Source of the DNA: Candidatus Cloacimonetes bacterium 4572_55
Lineage (GTDB): Bacteria; 4572-55
Direction: 5' to 3'
DNA: 64,000 nucleotides
Assembly: GCA_002084765.1 (NCBI GenBank)
Contig: NBMB01000028.1
Span: forward strand, 33,639-97,638
Translations under genes and position numbers: made by a program
Notes under the pieces: model-generated
What the model was told of the DNA's origin: nothing
The model's database searches: none
What the model saw: the letters and a program-made list of their open reading frames with translations, nothing else
Part shown: positions 8,987 to 17,729 of the stretch, piece by piece
Numbering within the stretch: position 1 is the first letter of the stretch
How the letters are laid out: every line of letters begins with the position of its first letter

Positions 8987-11050
8987 ATGCCAAAAGTATC
9001 GAATTGGGGAAATTATCCGACTATAGAAGCCATCTCCGTCCCGTTTCAGGAAGTCGATGAAGCAAAGCAACTTATGCATGGATTTCAGTCTTGCATACCG
9101 CGCGGAATGGGTCGGTGTTATGGAGATTCCGCGCTTGCTCCAGTCGTGATCTCCACGCTTGATTTTAACCAGATATTGGCTTTTGACGAGAAACAGGGTA
9201 TCGTCACTTGCCAAAGCGGGACCACGTTCGAGCGGCTACTCGCCGAATTCGTTCCAAAGGGATGGTTTCCGCCGGTCACACCCGGAACAAAATTTGTCAC
9301 CATTGGCGGCGCGATCGCTTCGGATGTGCATGGCAAAAATCATCATAAAGAAGGATGTTTTTCCGATCATGTCCTGAATATCGAATTGATGACCGAGGAT
9401 GGGCGCGTCATCTGCTGCTCGCCTAAGGAAAACACCGATATTTTCAGCGCGACTCGCGGAGGAATGGGTCTGACCGGCTTGATCTTGACAGCGACTTTCC
9501 GTATGAAACGGATCGAGACCGCGTATATCAAACAAGAGGTTATCCGGTCCAATAATCTGAACCAGACTATGGAGCTTTTCGAGACCTCAGCGGATTGGAC
9601 ATATTCCATGGTGTGGATCGATTGTCTTTCCACCGGAGACGCAACTGGACGGAGCGTCATGTTTCGGGGCGAGCACGCGGATTTGGATGATCTGAGCTAT
9701 CATTCCGCGCGTTTTGATCCGTTGTCGATCCAGAAAAAACGGAAGTTGACCGCGCGTTTTTATCTCCCAGGATTTTTTCTTAACTCTTTGACAGTTAATG
9801 CATTTAATTATCTTTATTATCACCGCCATCACGCGGGCTCGTTGCGTTCTATCGTCGATTACGATACATTTTTTTATCCATTGGACTCGGTTCGTCATTG
9901 GAACCGAATTTACGGCGCAAAGGGGTTTATCCAATATCAATTCCTGTTGCCGCTCAAAGAAAGTCGGTCTGGATTAACGGAAATATTGAAAAAAATTCAA
10001 GACGCGAAAGCAGGCTCGTTCCTTGCCGTTTTAAAGCTCTTTGGACCGCAAGAAAACCTCATCTCTTTTCCACAAGAGGGATACACCTTAGCTTTAGATT
10101 TCCCGATCCGAAAAAATACGTTCGCGCTGTTAGACCAACTGGACAAAATCGTGTTGCAACGCGGAGGTCGGCTCTATCTAACAAAAGACGCGCGCATGTC
10201 TGCAGAAACTTTTTCTCGCGGCTATCCCCAAGCCGATCGGTTTATCGAGATCGTGAAAAAGGTGAATCCGAAAAAAAAATTTAACTCAATCCAATCACAA
10301 CGAATAGGAGCGACATCCATGAAAAGGGCTTTGATTCTCGGCGCGGGCGCGGACATCGGCAAGGCTCTGGCAAAGCGATTTGGTTACGCGGGTTTCGACT
10401 TAATCTTAGCCGCGCGAAACGTGGATAGGCTGAAGTCTATCGCAGTCGATATCGAGCGATCCTGCCATACTAAGGCGAGTCTGCTGGAGTTTGACGCTTT
10501 GGACTATGAGAGCCATGAGCGATTTTACCAGGAGATCGATCCCAAGCCGGAAGTTGTTGTCACTGTTTTCGGCTATCTCGGAGACCATACGCTGGCTCGG
10601 ATCGATTTCTCGGAAGCGCAAAAAATTATCGACGTCAATTATAAGGGTGCTGTATCGATCCTAAATATTATCGCCAACGATTTTGAGCGGCGTAAGTTCG
10701 GCACGATTATCGGGATCAGTTCTGTGGCGGGGGATCGAGGTCGAGAAAAAATTTATATTTATGGAAGCGCAAAAGCCGCGCTTTCCATCTACCTGGACGG
10801 GTTGCGCAATCGATTGTGCAAGTCTAACGTGCATGTGATCACTGTCAAACCCGGGTATGTGTTCACAAAAATGACCGAGCGGATACAACTTCCTCCTCTT
10901 CTAACTGCTTTGCCGGAGCAGGCGGCTCGAGACATTTTCCGAGCCTATCAAAAGAAAAAAAACACGGTTTATACTCTCTGGTTTTGGCGTTATATTATGC
11001 TTGCTGTCCGAAATATGCCAGAATCGATTTTTAAAAAGATGAAAATCTAA
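8987..11050 (+). CDS. dprE1-dprE2: Fused DprE1-like FAD oxidase and DprE2-like SDR (decaprenylphosphoryl-ribose epimerisation type)
   Basis: In mycobacteria DprE1 (FAD oxidase) and DprE2 (NADH-dependent SDR) convert polyprenyl-phospho-ribose to polyprenyl-phospho-arabinose in two steps. Here one 687-residue frame holds both. Residues 1-441 match DprE1: RGMGRCYGD (39-47), the PGTKFVTIGGAIASDVHGKNHH segment (99-120), KLFGP near 350 and LYLTKDAR with the conserved Lys at 400. Residues 445-687 are an SDR with GAGADIG (452-458), SS at 578-579 and YGSAK (592-596). DprE1's usual C-terminal pattern (VDP…F.SD..RR) is present as VNPKKKFNSIQSQRIG, so the frame is right up to the junction. No stop separates the domains. 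The second domain keeps its own SD and ATG at 10319. Start 8987 follows TAGAGG. The substrate outside actinobacteria is inferred, and no UbiA-type DPPR synthase is nearby. Confidence 0.85.
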   Translation: MPKVSNWGNYPTIEAISVPFQEVDEAKQLMHGFQSCIPRGMGRCYGDSALAPVVISTLDFNQILAFDEKQGIVTCQSGTTFERLLAEFVPKGWFPPVTPGTKFVTIGGAIASDVHGKNHHKEGCFSDHVLNIELMTEDGRVICCSPKENTDIFSATRGGMGLTGLILTATFRMKRIETAYIKQEVIRSNNLNQTMELFETSADWTYSMVWIDCLSTGDATGRSVMFRGEHADLDDLSYHSARFDPLSIQKKRKLTARFYLPGFFLNSLTVNAFNYLYYHRHHAGSLRSIVDYDTFFYPLDSVRHWNRIYGAKGFIQYQFLLPLKESRSGLTEILKKIQDAKAGSFLAVLKLFGPQENLISFPQEGYTLALDFPIRKNTFALLDQLDKIVLQRGGRLYLTKDARMSAETFSRGYPQADRFIEIVKKVNPKKKFNSIQSQRIGATSMKRALILGAGADIGKALAKRFGYAGFDLILAARNVDRLKSIAVDIERSCHTKASLLEFDALDYESHERFYQEIDPKPEVVVTVFGYLGDHTLARIDFSEAQKIIDVNYKGAVSILNIIANDFERRKFGTIIGISSVAGDRGREKIYIYGSAKAALSIYLDGLRNRLCKSNVHVITVKPGYVFTKMTERIQLPPLLTALPEQAARDIFRAYQKKKNTVYTLWFWRYIMLAVRNMPESIFKKMKI
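10306..10321 (+). promoter_or_regulatory. Internal Shine-Dalgarno and ATG for the DprE2-like domain
   Basis: AGGAG at 10306-10310 is followed after 8 bases by ATG at 10319 inside the open fused frame. The SDR domain could be made separately as a 243-residue protein as well as part of the fusion. A run of nine A (10271-10279) lies just upstream; losing one A would put a TAG over this site. Confidence 0.6.
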
Positions 11051-11068
11051 TGCTGGAATATCAAAAAA

Positions 11069-12238
11069 ATGAAAGATAAACGCTGCATTATCATCGTATT
11101 GGATGGAGTCGGCATCGGCGCGCTGCCGGATGCTGATCAATATGGAGATTCGGGTTCCCATACGCTGGCGCACACGGCTGAAGCTGTTGGAGGCCTACAA
11201 CTTCCGCATCTCCAAGCTCTCGGATTAGGAAATATCGACCGATTAAAAGGCATGCCTCCTTCGGAAAATCCTCAAGCGGCTTATGGAAAAATGACGGAAA
11301 GATCAGAAGGAAAAGATAGCTCGTCAGGACATTGGGAGATCGGCGGCGTGATCTCTGCGACGCGATTTCCGGTCTATCCAGAAGGATTTCCCCCAGAAAT
11401 CGTCACCCGTTTTTCAGAAGCGATCAGACGCGGTATTCTGGGAAATAAAACCGCTTCGGGAACAGAAATTATAGCGGAGTTGGGACAAGAGCATTGCCGG
11501 ACTGGTAAGCCGATTGTCTATACGTCCGCTGATAGCGTGTTCCAAATCGCGGCGCATGAGGAGGTCTATCCGGTTGGTGAGTTATACGAAATATGCCGGG
11601 TAGCCCGACGTATTTTGACTGGGGATCACGCGGTGTGTCGGGTGATCGCACGGCCATTTATCGGCTCGGAATCCAGCGGATTTGTCCGCACATCTCGGCG
11701 TCGGGATTTTTCTCTGCCGCCTCCCAATGAGACCGTTCTGGAAGCCGCGCAAAAAGCAGGTATCCCCACGTATGGCATTGGCAAAACTGACGATCTGTTT
11801 GCCGGGGTCGGGCTGGGCGAGGTTCGGCATACCGCATCCAACAAGGAGGGAATAGAGGAGACCATTCAGAGCTTGGAGGATCGGGATCGCGGCTTAATTT
11901 TTGTCAACCTGGTCGAAACCGATATGTTATGGGGACATCGGCGCAACCCGGTCGGTTTTTATCAAGCCTTGCAGAAATTCGATCACGCGCTGCCAGACCT
12001 CATCTCTCGCTTATCGTCGGAAGACATGCTGATTTTGACCGCTGACCATGGCGTGGATCCGACCGCTCCCGGTTCGGATCACACACGAGAATATGTCCCG
12101 CTATTGGTCTATGGTCAAAAAGCGATCGATTTGGGAATCCGAAAAACGTTCGCGGATGTGGGGGCAAGCGTGGGAGAATTTTTTGGTATCCCCTATCGCG
12201 GACAGGGCGACAGTTTCTGGCAGGAGATTTATCCATGA
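11069..12238 (+). CDS. deoB: Phosphopentomutase DeoB
   Basis: DeoB interconverts (deoxy)ribose 1-phosphate and 5-phosphate, feeding nucleoside pentoses into central metabolism or the reverse. It belongs to the alkaline-phosphatase-like metalloenzymes. Visible features are the N-terminal metal-binding VLDGVGIGALPDA, the nucleophile region around DSSSGHWEIGGV, IVYTSADSVFQIAAHEE, and the C-terminal LTADHGVDPTAPGSDHTREY metal site. The 389-residue length is standard. It begins 18 bases after the DprE fusion and overlaps dapF by four bases (ATGA), so the three are probably one transcript. Making pentose phosphates next to a ribose-epimerising enzyme is suggestive but may be chance. Confidence 0.95.
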   Translation: MKDKRCIIIVLDGVGIGALPDADQYGDSGSHTLAHTAEAVGGLQLPHLQALGLGNIDRLKGMPPSENPQAAYGKMTERSEGKDSSSGHWEIGGVISATRFPVYPEGFPPEIVTRFSEAIRRGILGNKTASGTEIIAELGQEHCRTGKPIVYTSADSVFQIAAHEEVYPVGELYEICRVARRILTGDHAVCRVIARPFIGSESSGFVRTSRRRDFSLPPPNETVLEAAQKAGIPTYGIGKTDDLFAGVGLGEVRHTASNKEGIEETIQSLEDRDRGLIFVNLVETDMLWGHRRNPVGFYQALQKFDHALPDLISRLSSEDMLILTADHGVDPTAPGSDHTREYVPLLVYGQKAIDLGIRKTFADVGASVGEFFGIPYRGQGDSFWQEIYP

Positions 12239-13122
12239 CGCCGCGCATGCTCGAATTTAGCAAAATGCACGGCGCAGGCAATGATTTTATCGTGATCGAT
12301 CATCGAGATAATCGGCTGGAGTCGATTTTGCCCGATATTATCCGAAATCTCTGCGACCGGCACTTCGGCGTCGGCGCGGACGGAGCACTCTTAATTGAGA
12401 CGTCGGATAAACCCGACCAGGCCAACTATCGGATGCGTTTTTATAACCAGGACGGTTCCGAGGCGGATATGTGCGGAAATGCGGGTCGTTGCGCGGCTCA
12501 ATACAGTTTTCGCCGAGGTATCGCGGGGAAAGCCCACGCGTTTGCCACAAAAAGTGGAGTATATCGAGCCGAAGTTCATACGAATCGTCTGGTCTCTCTT
12601 TTTCTGCCGCCCGTGGCTCAATTCTGCATGAATCAGGAAATTGTTGTTGACGGAGATCGGATCAAGCTCCATGTTTTGGATACTGGTGTGCCTCATGCCG
12701 TCATTTTTTATCCAAATTTGTTGGATTTTTCAGATTTTTTTAGCAACTCGATTGTCGATCTCAAAAAAATTGGGCGTGGAGTTCGCTTCCATCCTGAATT
12801 TGAGCCCGCAGGTATAAACGTTGATCTGGTCGGACAGCCGCGGCAAGGACTCGACGGACAATCGATTTTTCCGATCCGAACCTACGAGAGAGGCGTGGAG
12901 GATGAGACATTGGCATGCGGTACCGGAATTGTCGCCGCGTCTCTCGCGCTCCATGCGGTCCGAGATGTTCCCTCGCCGATCCAATTCACAACGACTGGCA
13001 GAAGTTCTTTGCAGACAAGGTTCCTGCTCGATAAAAATGTGTATCGGAAGATCGAACTGACAGGTCCCACGAAAATGGTCTTTCAAGGAAAATTAGACCT
13101 GAAAGGGATATCTCTATGTTGA
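12235..13122 (+). CDS. dapF: Diaminopimelate epimerase DapF
   Basis: DapF epimerises LL- to meso-diaminopimelate for lysine and peptidoglycan synthesis using a two-cysteine, cofactor-free mechanism. Both catalytic cysteines are visible: C80 in DMCGNAGRCAA and C228 in ETLACGTG. The N-terminal KMHGAGNDF signature is intact. At 295 residues it is slightly longer than usual (about 275). The start overlaps the deoB stop; the second in-frame Met at residue 5 is an alternative. The gene is followed by 223 bases holding the promoter of the PilZ gene. Confidence 0.96.
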   Translation: MTPRMLEFSKMHGAGNDFIVIDHRDNRLESILPDIIRNLCDRHFGVGADGALLIETSDKPDQANYRMRFYNQDGSEADMCGNAGRCAAQYSFRRGIAGKAHAFATKSGVYRAEVHTNRLVSLFLPPVAQFCMNQEIVVDGDRIKLHVLDTGVPHAVIFYPNLLDFSDFFSNSIVDLKKIGRGVRFHPEFEPAGINVDLVGQPRQGLDGQSIFPIRTYERGVEDETLACGTGIVAASLALHAVRDVPSPIQFTTTGRSSLQTRFLLDKNVYRKIELTGPTKMVFQGKLDLKGISLC

Positions 13123-13224
13123 AAAATTGCTTACTCAAATACCGGTGGGTTATTCAGGCTAAGCGAATAGACAGCATGCCGAACGGATCGATTTGTCATA
13201 AGTGAGGTGGTTTTACTTTTTCTC

Positions 13225-13253
13225 TTGACAAAGATGTCATATTTTCTTATAAC
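13225..13253 (+). promoter_or_regulatory. Sigma-70-type promoter for the PilZ gene
   Basis: TTGACA (13225-13230), a 17-base spacer and TATAAC (13248-13253) give nearly consensus boxes. The start of transcription would be near 13260, leaving an 85-base leader before the PilZ gene. Confidence 0.7.
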
Positions 13254-13283
13254 TTGTAACTGTTTAGCTATGCTCATAGAGTT

Positions 13284-13305
13284 TAAGGGCTTTCGAAAAC
13301 CCTTA
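13284..13305 (+). promoter_or_regulatory. Leader hairpin in the PilZ 5' UTR
   Basis: TAAGGG (13284-13289) pairs with CCCTTA (13300-13305), with TTT/AAA pairing inside. The hairpin would form about 25 bases into the transcript. There is no T run after it, so it is more likely a stability or attenuation element than a terminator. It does not match a c-di-GMP riboswitch I know. Confidence 0.4.
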
Positions 13306-13345
13306 GGCTCCTGTCCGACGTCTTCACTATAACGAGGAGGGAGTT

Positions 13346-13693
13346 ATGGAAGGCACGTTTCAAGATCGTCAGCATCCGAGGATTGCGTCGCTTAACTTGG
13401 TCTGTTTTACCCGTTATGATGAGAAAGGATTTCCGGTGTATGAAAACATCGGACGGACAAAAGACCTGAGTGCTGGCGGTATTCTTCTGGAATGCAATCA
13501 AAACTTTCCGATCTGCGCACAGTTGGAAATCGTCGTGGCTGCTCATGAGCAATTGGTCACCGCTATGGGAGAAGTCAAACGGGTGGAAGCGATTCCGGGA
13601 AGTAAAAAGTTTGATGTAGGGATAAAATTTATCAAGATTTCGGAAAGAAATCGCGAAAGTATTAACAAATTTTTAGAACGTGAAATTATTTGA
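13346..13693 (+). CDS. Single-domain PilZ protein (c-di-GMP receptor)
   Basis: This 115-residue cytosolic protein is one PilZ domain. The c-di-GMP motifs are both present: RxxxR as RQHPR near residue 9 and D/NxSxxG as DLSAGG near residue 42. PilZ proteins bind c-di-GMP and pass the signal to partners in motility, secretion or polysaccharide synthesis; the partner here is unknown. The start follows GAGGAGGG, a very strong site, and its own promoter lies at 13225-13253. The next gene, a damaged GWxTD-domain gene, starts 21 bases after its stop. Confidence 0.9.
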   Translation: MEGTFQDRQHPRIASLNLVCFTRYDEKGFPVYENIGRTKDLSAGGILLECNQNFPICAQLEIVVAAHEQLVTAMGEVKRVEAIPGSKKFDVGIKFIKISERNRESINKFLEREII

Positions 13694-13714
13694 TTTAACC
13701 GATGCGAGCCAAAC

Positions 13715-14909
13715 ATGTTACATTCTTCTAAAAAAGCCCTCTTCATTGGAGTCGGCTTTTTTATTTTCTGTTTTGGAATAATTCCCTGTGCGACCGGATT
13801 GGAAGATTTTCGGGAAAAAAACGGCGGTTTTGTCATAGACGCGGCTGGGTTCTGGGAAAATTCCGAGATTTCGCTGCTTGAAGTCTATTATAGCCTGCCG
13901 TACTCGGCTCTGCAATTTGTCAAAGGTCAGATTTCAAATTCCGCCAGGCGTTTATAAAATCAAAGCAAAGGTGGAGGATCGGCATAACAAAAAAAGCTAC
14001 GCGGTCGAAGAGGAAACGGAAATCGCCCCATTTCCCATAGAAAAATTTGGATTGACGCAGATTCAATTTGCGGAGCTTATCGATCCGGATTCAATAGAAA
14101 CCCCTTTTAGCAAACATGGCTATCGGATCGCGCCAAATGCAGACCGCACGTTCGGGGAAAATCGCGCAGACTTTTTTTTCTATTCCGAACTGCTCTCAAC
14201 GCCCGAAAACTACGGCGATTTTCGGATTGATTATCGGCTGTCGAATGAGAAAGATTCGCTGTGTGTCGAAAATGGAGCGACAATATCCGTAAACGATCCA
14301 GTGACGCCCTTTACCGGCTCCGCAGATATCTCCAACCTGAAGGACGGAACCTATACGTTGACGCTGGTCGCTGAAAATCTATCCGACCACGAACAACACG
14401 AAAAAGTTGTTACACACGACGAATTTTCGATCGTGTGGTCTCAGATCTCCTGGGGAGGAGACTATAAAGAGGCATACAGACAAATCCTCTATATTGCCAG
14501 TGATGAAGAACTTGATGGATTTAAAAAATTAGAGGACGCTACGGACGAGGAGCGCATCGATTTTTTGGTTCGATTTTGGGCAAAGCGGGACCCAATTCCT
14601 CGCACGCCTCAAAATGAATATATGCAAGAACATTTCCGCCGTCTCCAATATGCAAACGAAGCGTTCGGCTCAACGATCCCAGGCTGGCGAACCGACATGG
14701 GCAGAATCTATATCAAATTTGGCGAGCCGGACGAGATCGATCGGCATCCCTTCAATTTCGACACTGCCCCTTATGAGATATGGCTATACTACCGTTGCGG
14801 ATACCGCTTTGTCTTTGTCGATGAGAACGGATATGGGCGGTATAATATGGTCGAACCCAGCACGGAAGGGACCTATTCTACGGAATGCACCAACAGGGCT
14901 TATGAATAA
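13715..14909 (+). pseudogene. GWxTD-domain secreted protein, broken by internal deletion and frameshift
   Basis: GWxTD-domain proteins are exported proteins of unknown role found in Acidobacteria and FCB-type lineages. The first 80 codons (13715-13957) encode a signal peptide and the usual start of the mature part, ending in …EVYYSLPYSALQFVK. The sequence then continues in another frame from about 13930 (FQIPPGVYKIKAKVEDRHNKKSY…) to 14909, with the hallmark GWRTDMGRIYIKFGEPDEI and PYEIWLYY near the end. In intact members about 60-70 residues lie between those two segments, so bases were lost as well as the frame. The ATG at 13878 in the second frame only reads the first frame out of register. 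Either a real deletion or an assembly fault. Confidence 0.75.
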
Positions 14910-14938
14910 TTCGATTTTCCTCACATGGCGAAAACATC

Positions 14939-15118
14939 ATGATTTTTGTGGATGAAAATTTTTGTGATCTCTGCGGCGCGTGCGTGGCTGTCTGCCCAGC
15001 TGACACAATCCAACTTCGTCAATATCAATTGCTTATCAAATCGACCTGCGTGGACTGTCAGATCTGCGTTCGGATCTGCCCCATCGGCTGTCTTGAACAA
15101 CGGGAGGCGTCCGAATGA
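14939..15118 (+). CDS. Small 2[4Fe-4S] ferredoxin
   Basis: A 59-residue protein with two complete CxxCxxCxxxCP sets (C9, C12, C15, C19 and C37, C40, C43, C47), the pattern of a bacterial two-cluster ferredoxin. It is an electron carrier. Its stop overlaps the start of the next gene by four bases (ATGA), so the two are almost certainly translated together. Archaeal geranylgeranyl reductases take electrons from such ferredoxins, so this is the likely donor for the neighbour. The ribosome binding site is weak. No other start fits the conserved N-terminus. Confidence 0.88.
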   Translation: MIFVDENFCDLCGACVAVCPADTIQLRQYQLLIKSTCVDCQICVRICPIGCLEQREASE

Positions 15119-16323
15119 ATCGGAAAATGGATTATGATGTGATCGTTGTCGGCGCGGGACCTGCCGGCTCTACCGCGGCTCAATGCGCGGCGGAACAAAA
15201 TGTTTCCGTCTTATTGCTGGAAAAAGATCGGGAGATCGGAGTCCCAGTGCGATGCGCAGAGGGGATCAGCGGCAGAAGTCTGCGTCAATTCGTGGATCCG
15301 ACGATGAATTCGAGCCGGGCATGGATTGGGCAGGAGATACAAGGTGCTCGGCTGATCGCTCCAGATGGTCATTATGTGGATATATTCGACGACCACATCG
15401 GGTACGTGTTGGAACGGCGGATATTCGACCGGTATCTGGCGCAATTGGCAGCGGAATCCGGAGCGCATGTCCGAACAAATTGCGAAGTGGATGGACTGTT
15501 GTTTGACGAGCGGAATTTTGTATCCGGCGTCCGAATTCGCCGTGGGAAAAAAAGCGAACGGATCCAGGCAAAAGTTGTGATCGGTTGCGACGGTGTCGAG
15601 TCTCGAATCGGCTATTGGGCTGGACTGAAAACAACGCTCCGTCCAAAAGATATGGAAAGTTGCTATCAATATACCGCGGCGCATCCCGATATTAATGAAA
15701 ATCTGTGTCAGTTTTATGTGGGGTCAAATTACGCTCCTGGGGGATACGCGTGGGTATTCCCAAAAGGCAAGGGAATTGCCAATATTGGGCTGGGAATAAG
15801 CGGGGGACAGAGTGATCTCAATAAGAATGCCAAGCAAATTTTGGATCAATTTATGTCGGTTCATTTCCCAAAAGCCGAGATTCTCAGCGCGATTTGCGGA
15901 GGCGTTCCGGTCGCGCTCTTCATGAAGCGTATGGTTTCCGACGGCATTATGTTGGCGGGCGACGCGGCTCACCAGGTGAACACCATGACCGGCGGCGGCA
16001 TTGCGAGCGGGATGTTCGGAGGTCGTGAAGCCGGCAGAATCGCCGCGGAAGCTGTGATCGAGGATGACGTATCATGCAGCCGGCTCTCTAATTACCATGA
16101 CCGATGGGAAAAAGTGCAAGGTAAAAAATTGCGCCGGTACGATCGATTGGCACAAGCGGTCGAAAAAATAGATGATGAAACATTTAACCGAACATGCACG
16201 CTCTTACAGAAGATTGACCCCAAAGAATTGACGCTCGGAACGGTTTTTAAAACTGCTCTTAAACATGAGCCGAAACTCCTGGTCGAGGTGGCGAAAATAT
16301 TCTTCCATCAAACTTTTTCTTAG
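15115..16323 (+). CDS. Geranylgeranyl reductase-family flavoprotein
   Basis: The family uses FAD to saturate double bonds of isoprenoid chains (archaeal lipids, chlorophyll side chain, menaquinone tail). The 402 residues show the N-terminal dinucleotide fold VIVVGAGPAGS (9-19), the archaeal-type GVPVRCAEGIS with C47, the substrate-pocket motif YAWVFPKG and the second FAD motif GIMLAGDAAHQVNTMTGGGI. This arrangement fits the prenyl reductase subgroup better than UbiH-like hydroxylases. Overlap with the ferredoxin gene supports a ferredoxin-driven reductase. The substrate in this bacterium is unknown; menaquinone or polyprenyl phosphate are the reasonable guesses. Confidence 0.82.
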   Translation: MNRKMDYDVIVVGAGPAGSTAAQCAAEQNVSVLLLEKDREIGVPVRCAEGISGRSLRQFVDPTMNSSRAWIGQEIQGARLIAPDGHYVDIFDDHIGYVLERRIFDRYLAQLAAESGAHVRTNCEVDGLLFDERNFVSGVRIRRGKKSERIQAKVVIGCDGVESRIGYWAGLKTTLRPKDMESCYQYTAAHPDINENLCQFYVGSNYAPGGYAWVFPKGKGIANIGLGISGGQSDLNKNAKQILDQFMSVHFPKAEILSAICGGVPVALFMKRMVSDGIMLAGDAAHQVNTMTGGGIASGMFGGREAGRIAAEAVIEDDVSCSRLSNYHDRWEKVQGKKLRRYDRLAQAVEKIDDETFNRTCTLLQKIDPKELTLGTVFKTALKHEPKLLVEVAKIFFHQTFS

Positions 16324-16548
16324 CCTGCATTATTCATAAGCCTCGAAGAACCAGAGATATCAGATGTTTGATATTTAATGGGTTAAAGTCTATTTTTAAC
16401 GACATTTCCAAGAGAACTCAGCTTCTATGAGGATTTCAGAACCCTTATTTGGGCTGACTCTGCGCTCTCTGTGACTCTGTTGCGAATATAGTGAAATGCG
16501 CGCAAAAGATCGGTTTTCCTGAAGAAAATTTGGCAAAAAAGATATAAT

Positions 16549-16568
16549 TCTTTAATTATCAATTCTTA
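16549..16568. repeat. 20-bp dispersed repeat, copy 1 (inverted relative to 20816-20835)
   Basis: These 20 bases are the exact reverse complement of 20816-20835. The copy ends where the truncated antiporter homology begins. The rest of 16324-16548 carries no gene: a CTCTGCGCTCTCTGTGACTCTG-like stretch at about 16459-16480 and stops in all useful frames. Confidence 0.75.
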
Positions 16569-17712
16569 CGTCGGTCCCTGGATACTCAAGTTCATCCTCC
16601 CGGAACATCTGGAAAAATTTCAGCTTATCGACGATCTGGCACTTACCTTGATCGCGTTCAACGCGGGTGCTGAGCTGAACATCAACCGGCTGAAAAAGCG
16701 CATTCGGAGCATTGTGCTTATCATCCTGATGCAGACGATCGTTACGGTCACTCTGACAACCGTGGTCATTCTTCTGATAAAACCCTTTGTCGAGCCATTT
16801 GCAAACCAGCCTATCGCTCTGATCTTCGGCATCGGCTTGATCATCGGCGTTATATCAGTCGCCAAATCCCCCTCCCAGACCATTGCCGTGATTGTCGAGA
16901 CGCGCTCCAAAGGCATAATGACCGATACGGTTCTTGGCGTCACTGTGCTGAAAGATATCGTGGTCATCATCCTGTTTACGTTAGTTATAAATATTGTCAA
17001 ATCCCTGACCGGAACCGACACTTCCTTGAATATCTCAGCTTTGGTTTCATTGTTGGTAGAAATAGCGTTATCGATCCTATCCGGTGCTGTGTATGGCTAT
17101 ATCATCATTTTATACTTTCGACATATCCGCCAGGAATTGCTTATTTTTATTGTCGGAATCGGCTTTTTTATCACCACATTGTCCCATCAATTTCATTTAG
17201 AATTTTTGCTCACATGCATGGTTGTTGGCTTTGTTGTCGAAAATTTTTCAAATTACGGAAATAAATTTCTGGAAGGCGTTGAAAAAAGCTCGTTGCCCGT
17301 GTATCTTGTCTTTTTTTCGATAGCGGGAGCAAATCTGAATCTGCCGATCCTTTACTCCCTGTGGCCCATAGCTCTGGTCATTGTATTCTCTCGATTAATA
17401 TCGATCTATCTCGGCACCTACAGCGGCGCGCGCCTCGCCGGAGACGATCCAAAAATTTGTCGCCTTGCCTGGTCGGGATTTATCGGACAAGCTGGAGTGA
17501 GCCTCGGTTTTGCCATTATCGTCTCTCGACAGCTCCCGGAAATCGGCAATGTGGTCAAAAATATGATCGTCGCCGCAATCGTAATTAATATGATTATAGG
17601 GCCCATTATCTTCAAATGGGCGTTGCAAAAATCCGGCGAAACATCTGCCCCGACTCTTCGGTCTTCCAGAAAACTCAAGCAGGTGAGAGACCTGAAGCCA
17701 AAAAAAGTATAA
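16567..17712 (+). pseudogene. Cation/proton antiporter, 5'-truncated copy
   Basis: CPA2-type membrane antiporter related along its whole length to the next gene. Homology begins at 16567 (YVGPWILKF…), matching residue about 70 of the neighbour, so the first two or three membrane helices and the normal start are missing. Upstream in frame there is no Met and then a stop. The first possible start is TTG at 16648 (354 residues). The core is intact, including the NAGAELN segment and the VLGVTVLKDIVV helix that in this family carries the ion-binding acid. Without the first helices it is unlikely to work. The breakpoint coincides with a dispersed 20-bp repeat. Probably the remnant of a tandem duplication. 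Confidence 0.72.
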
Positions 17713-17729
17713 GAAAAAGGTATCTTACC

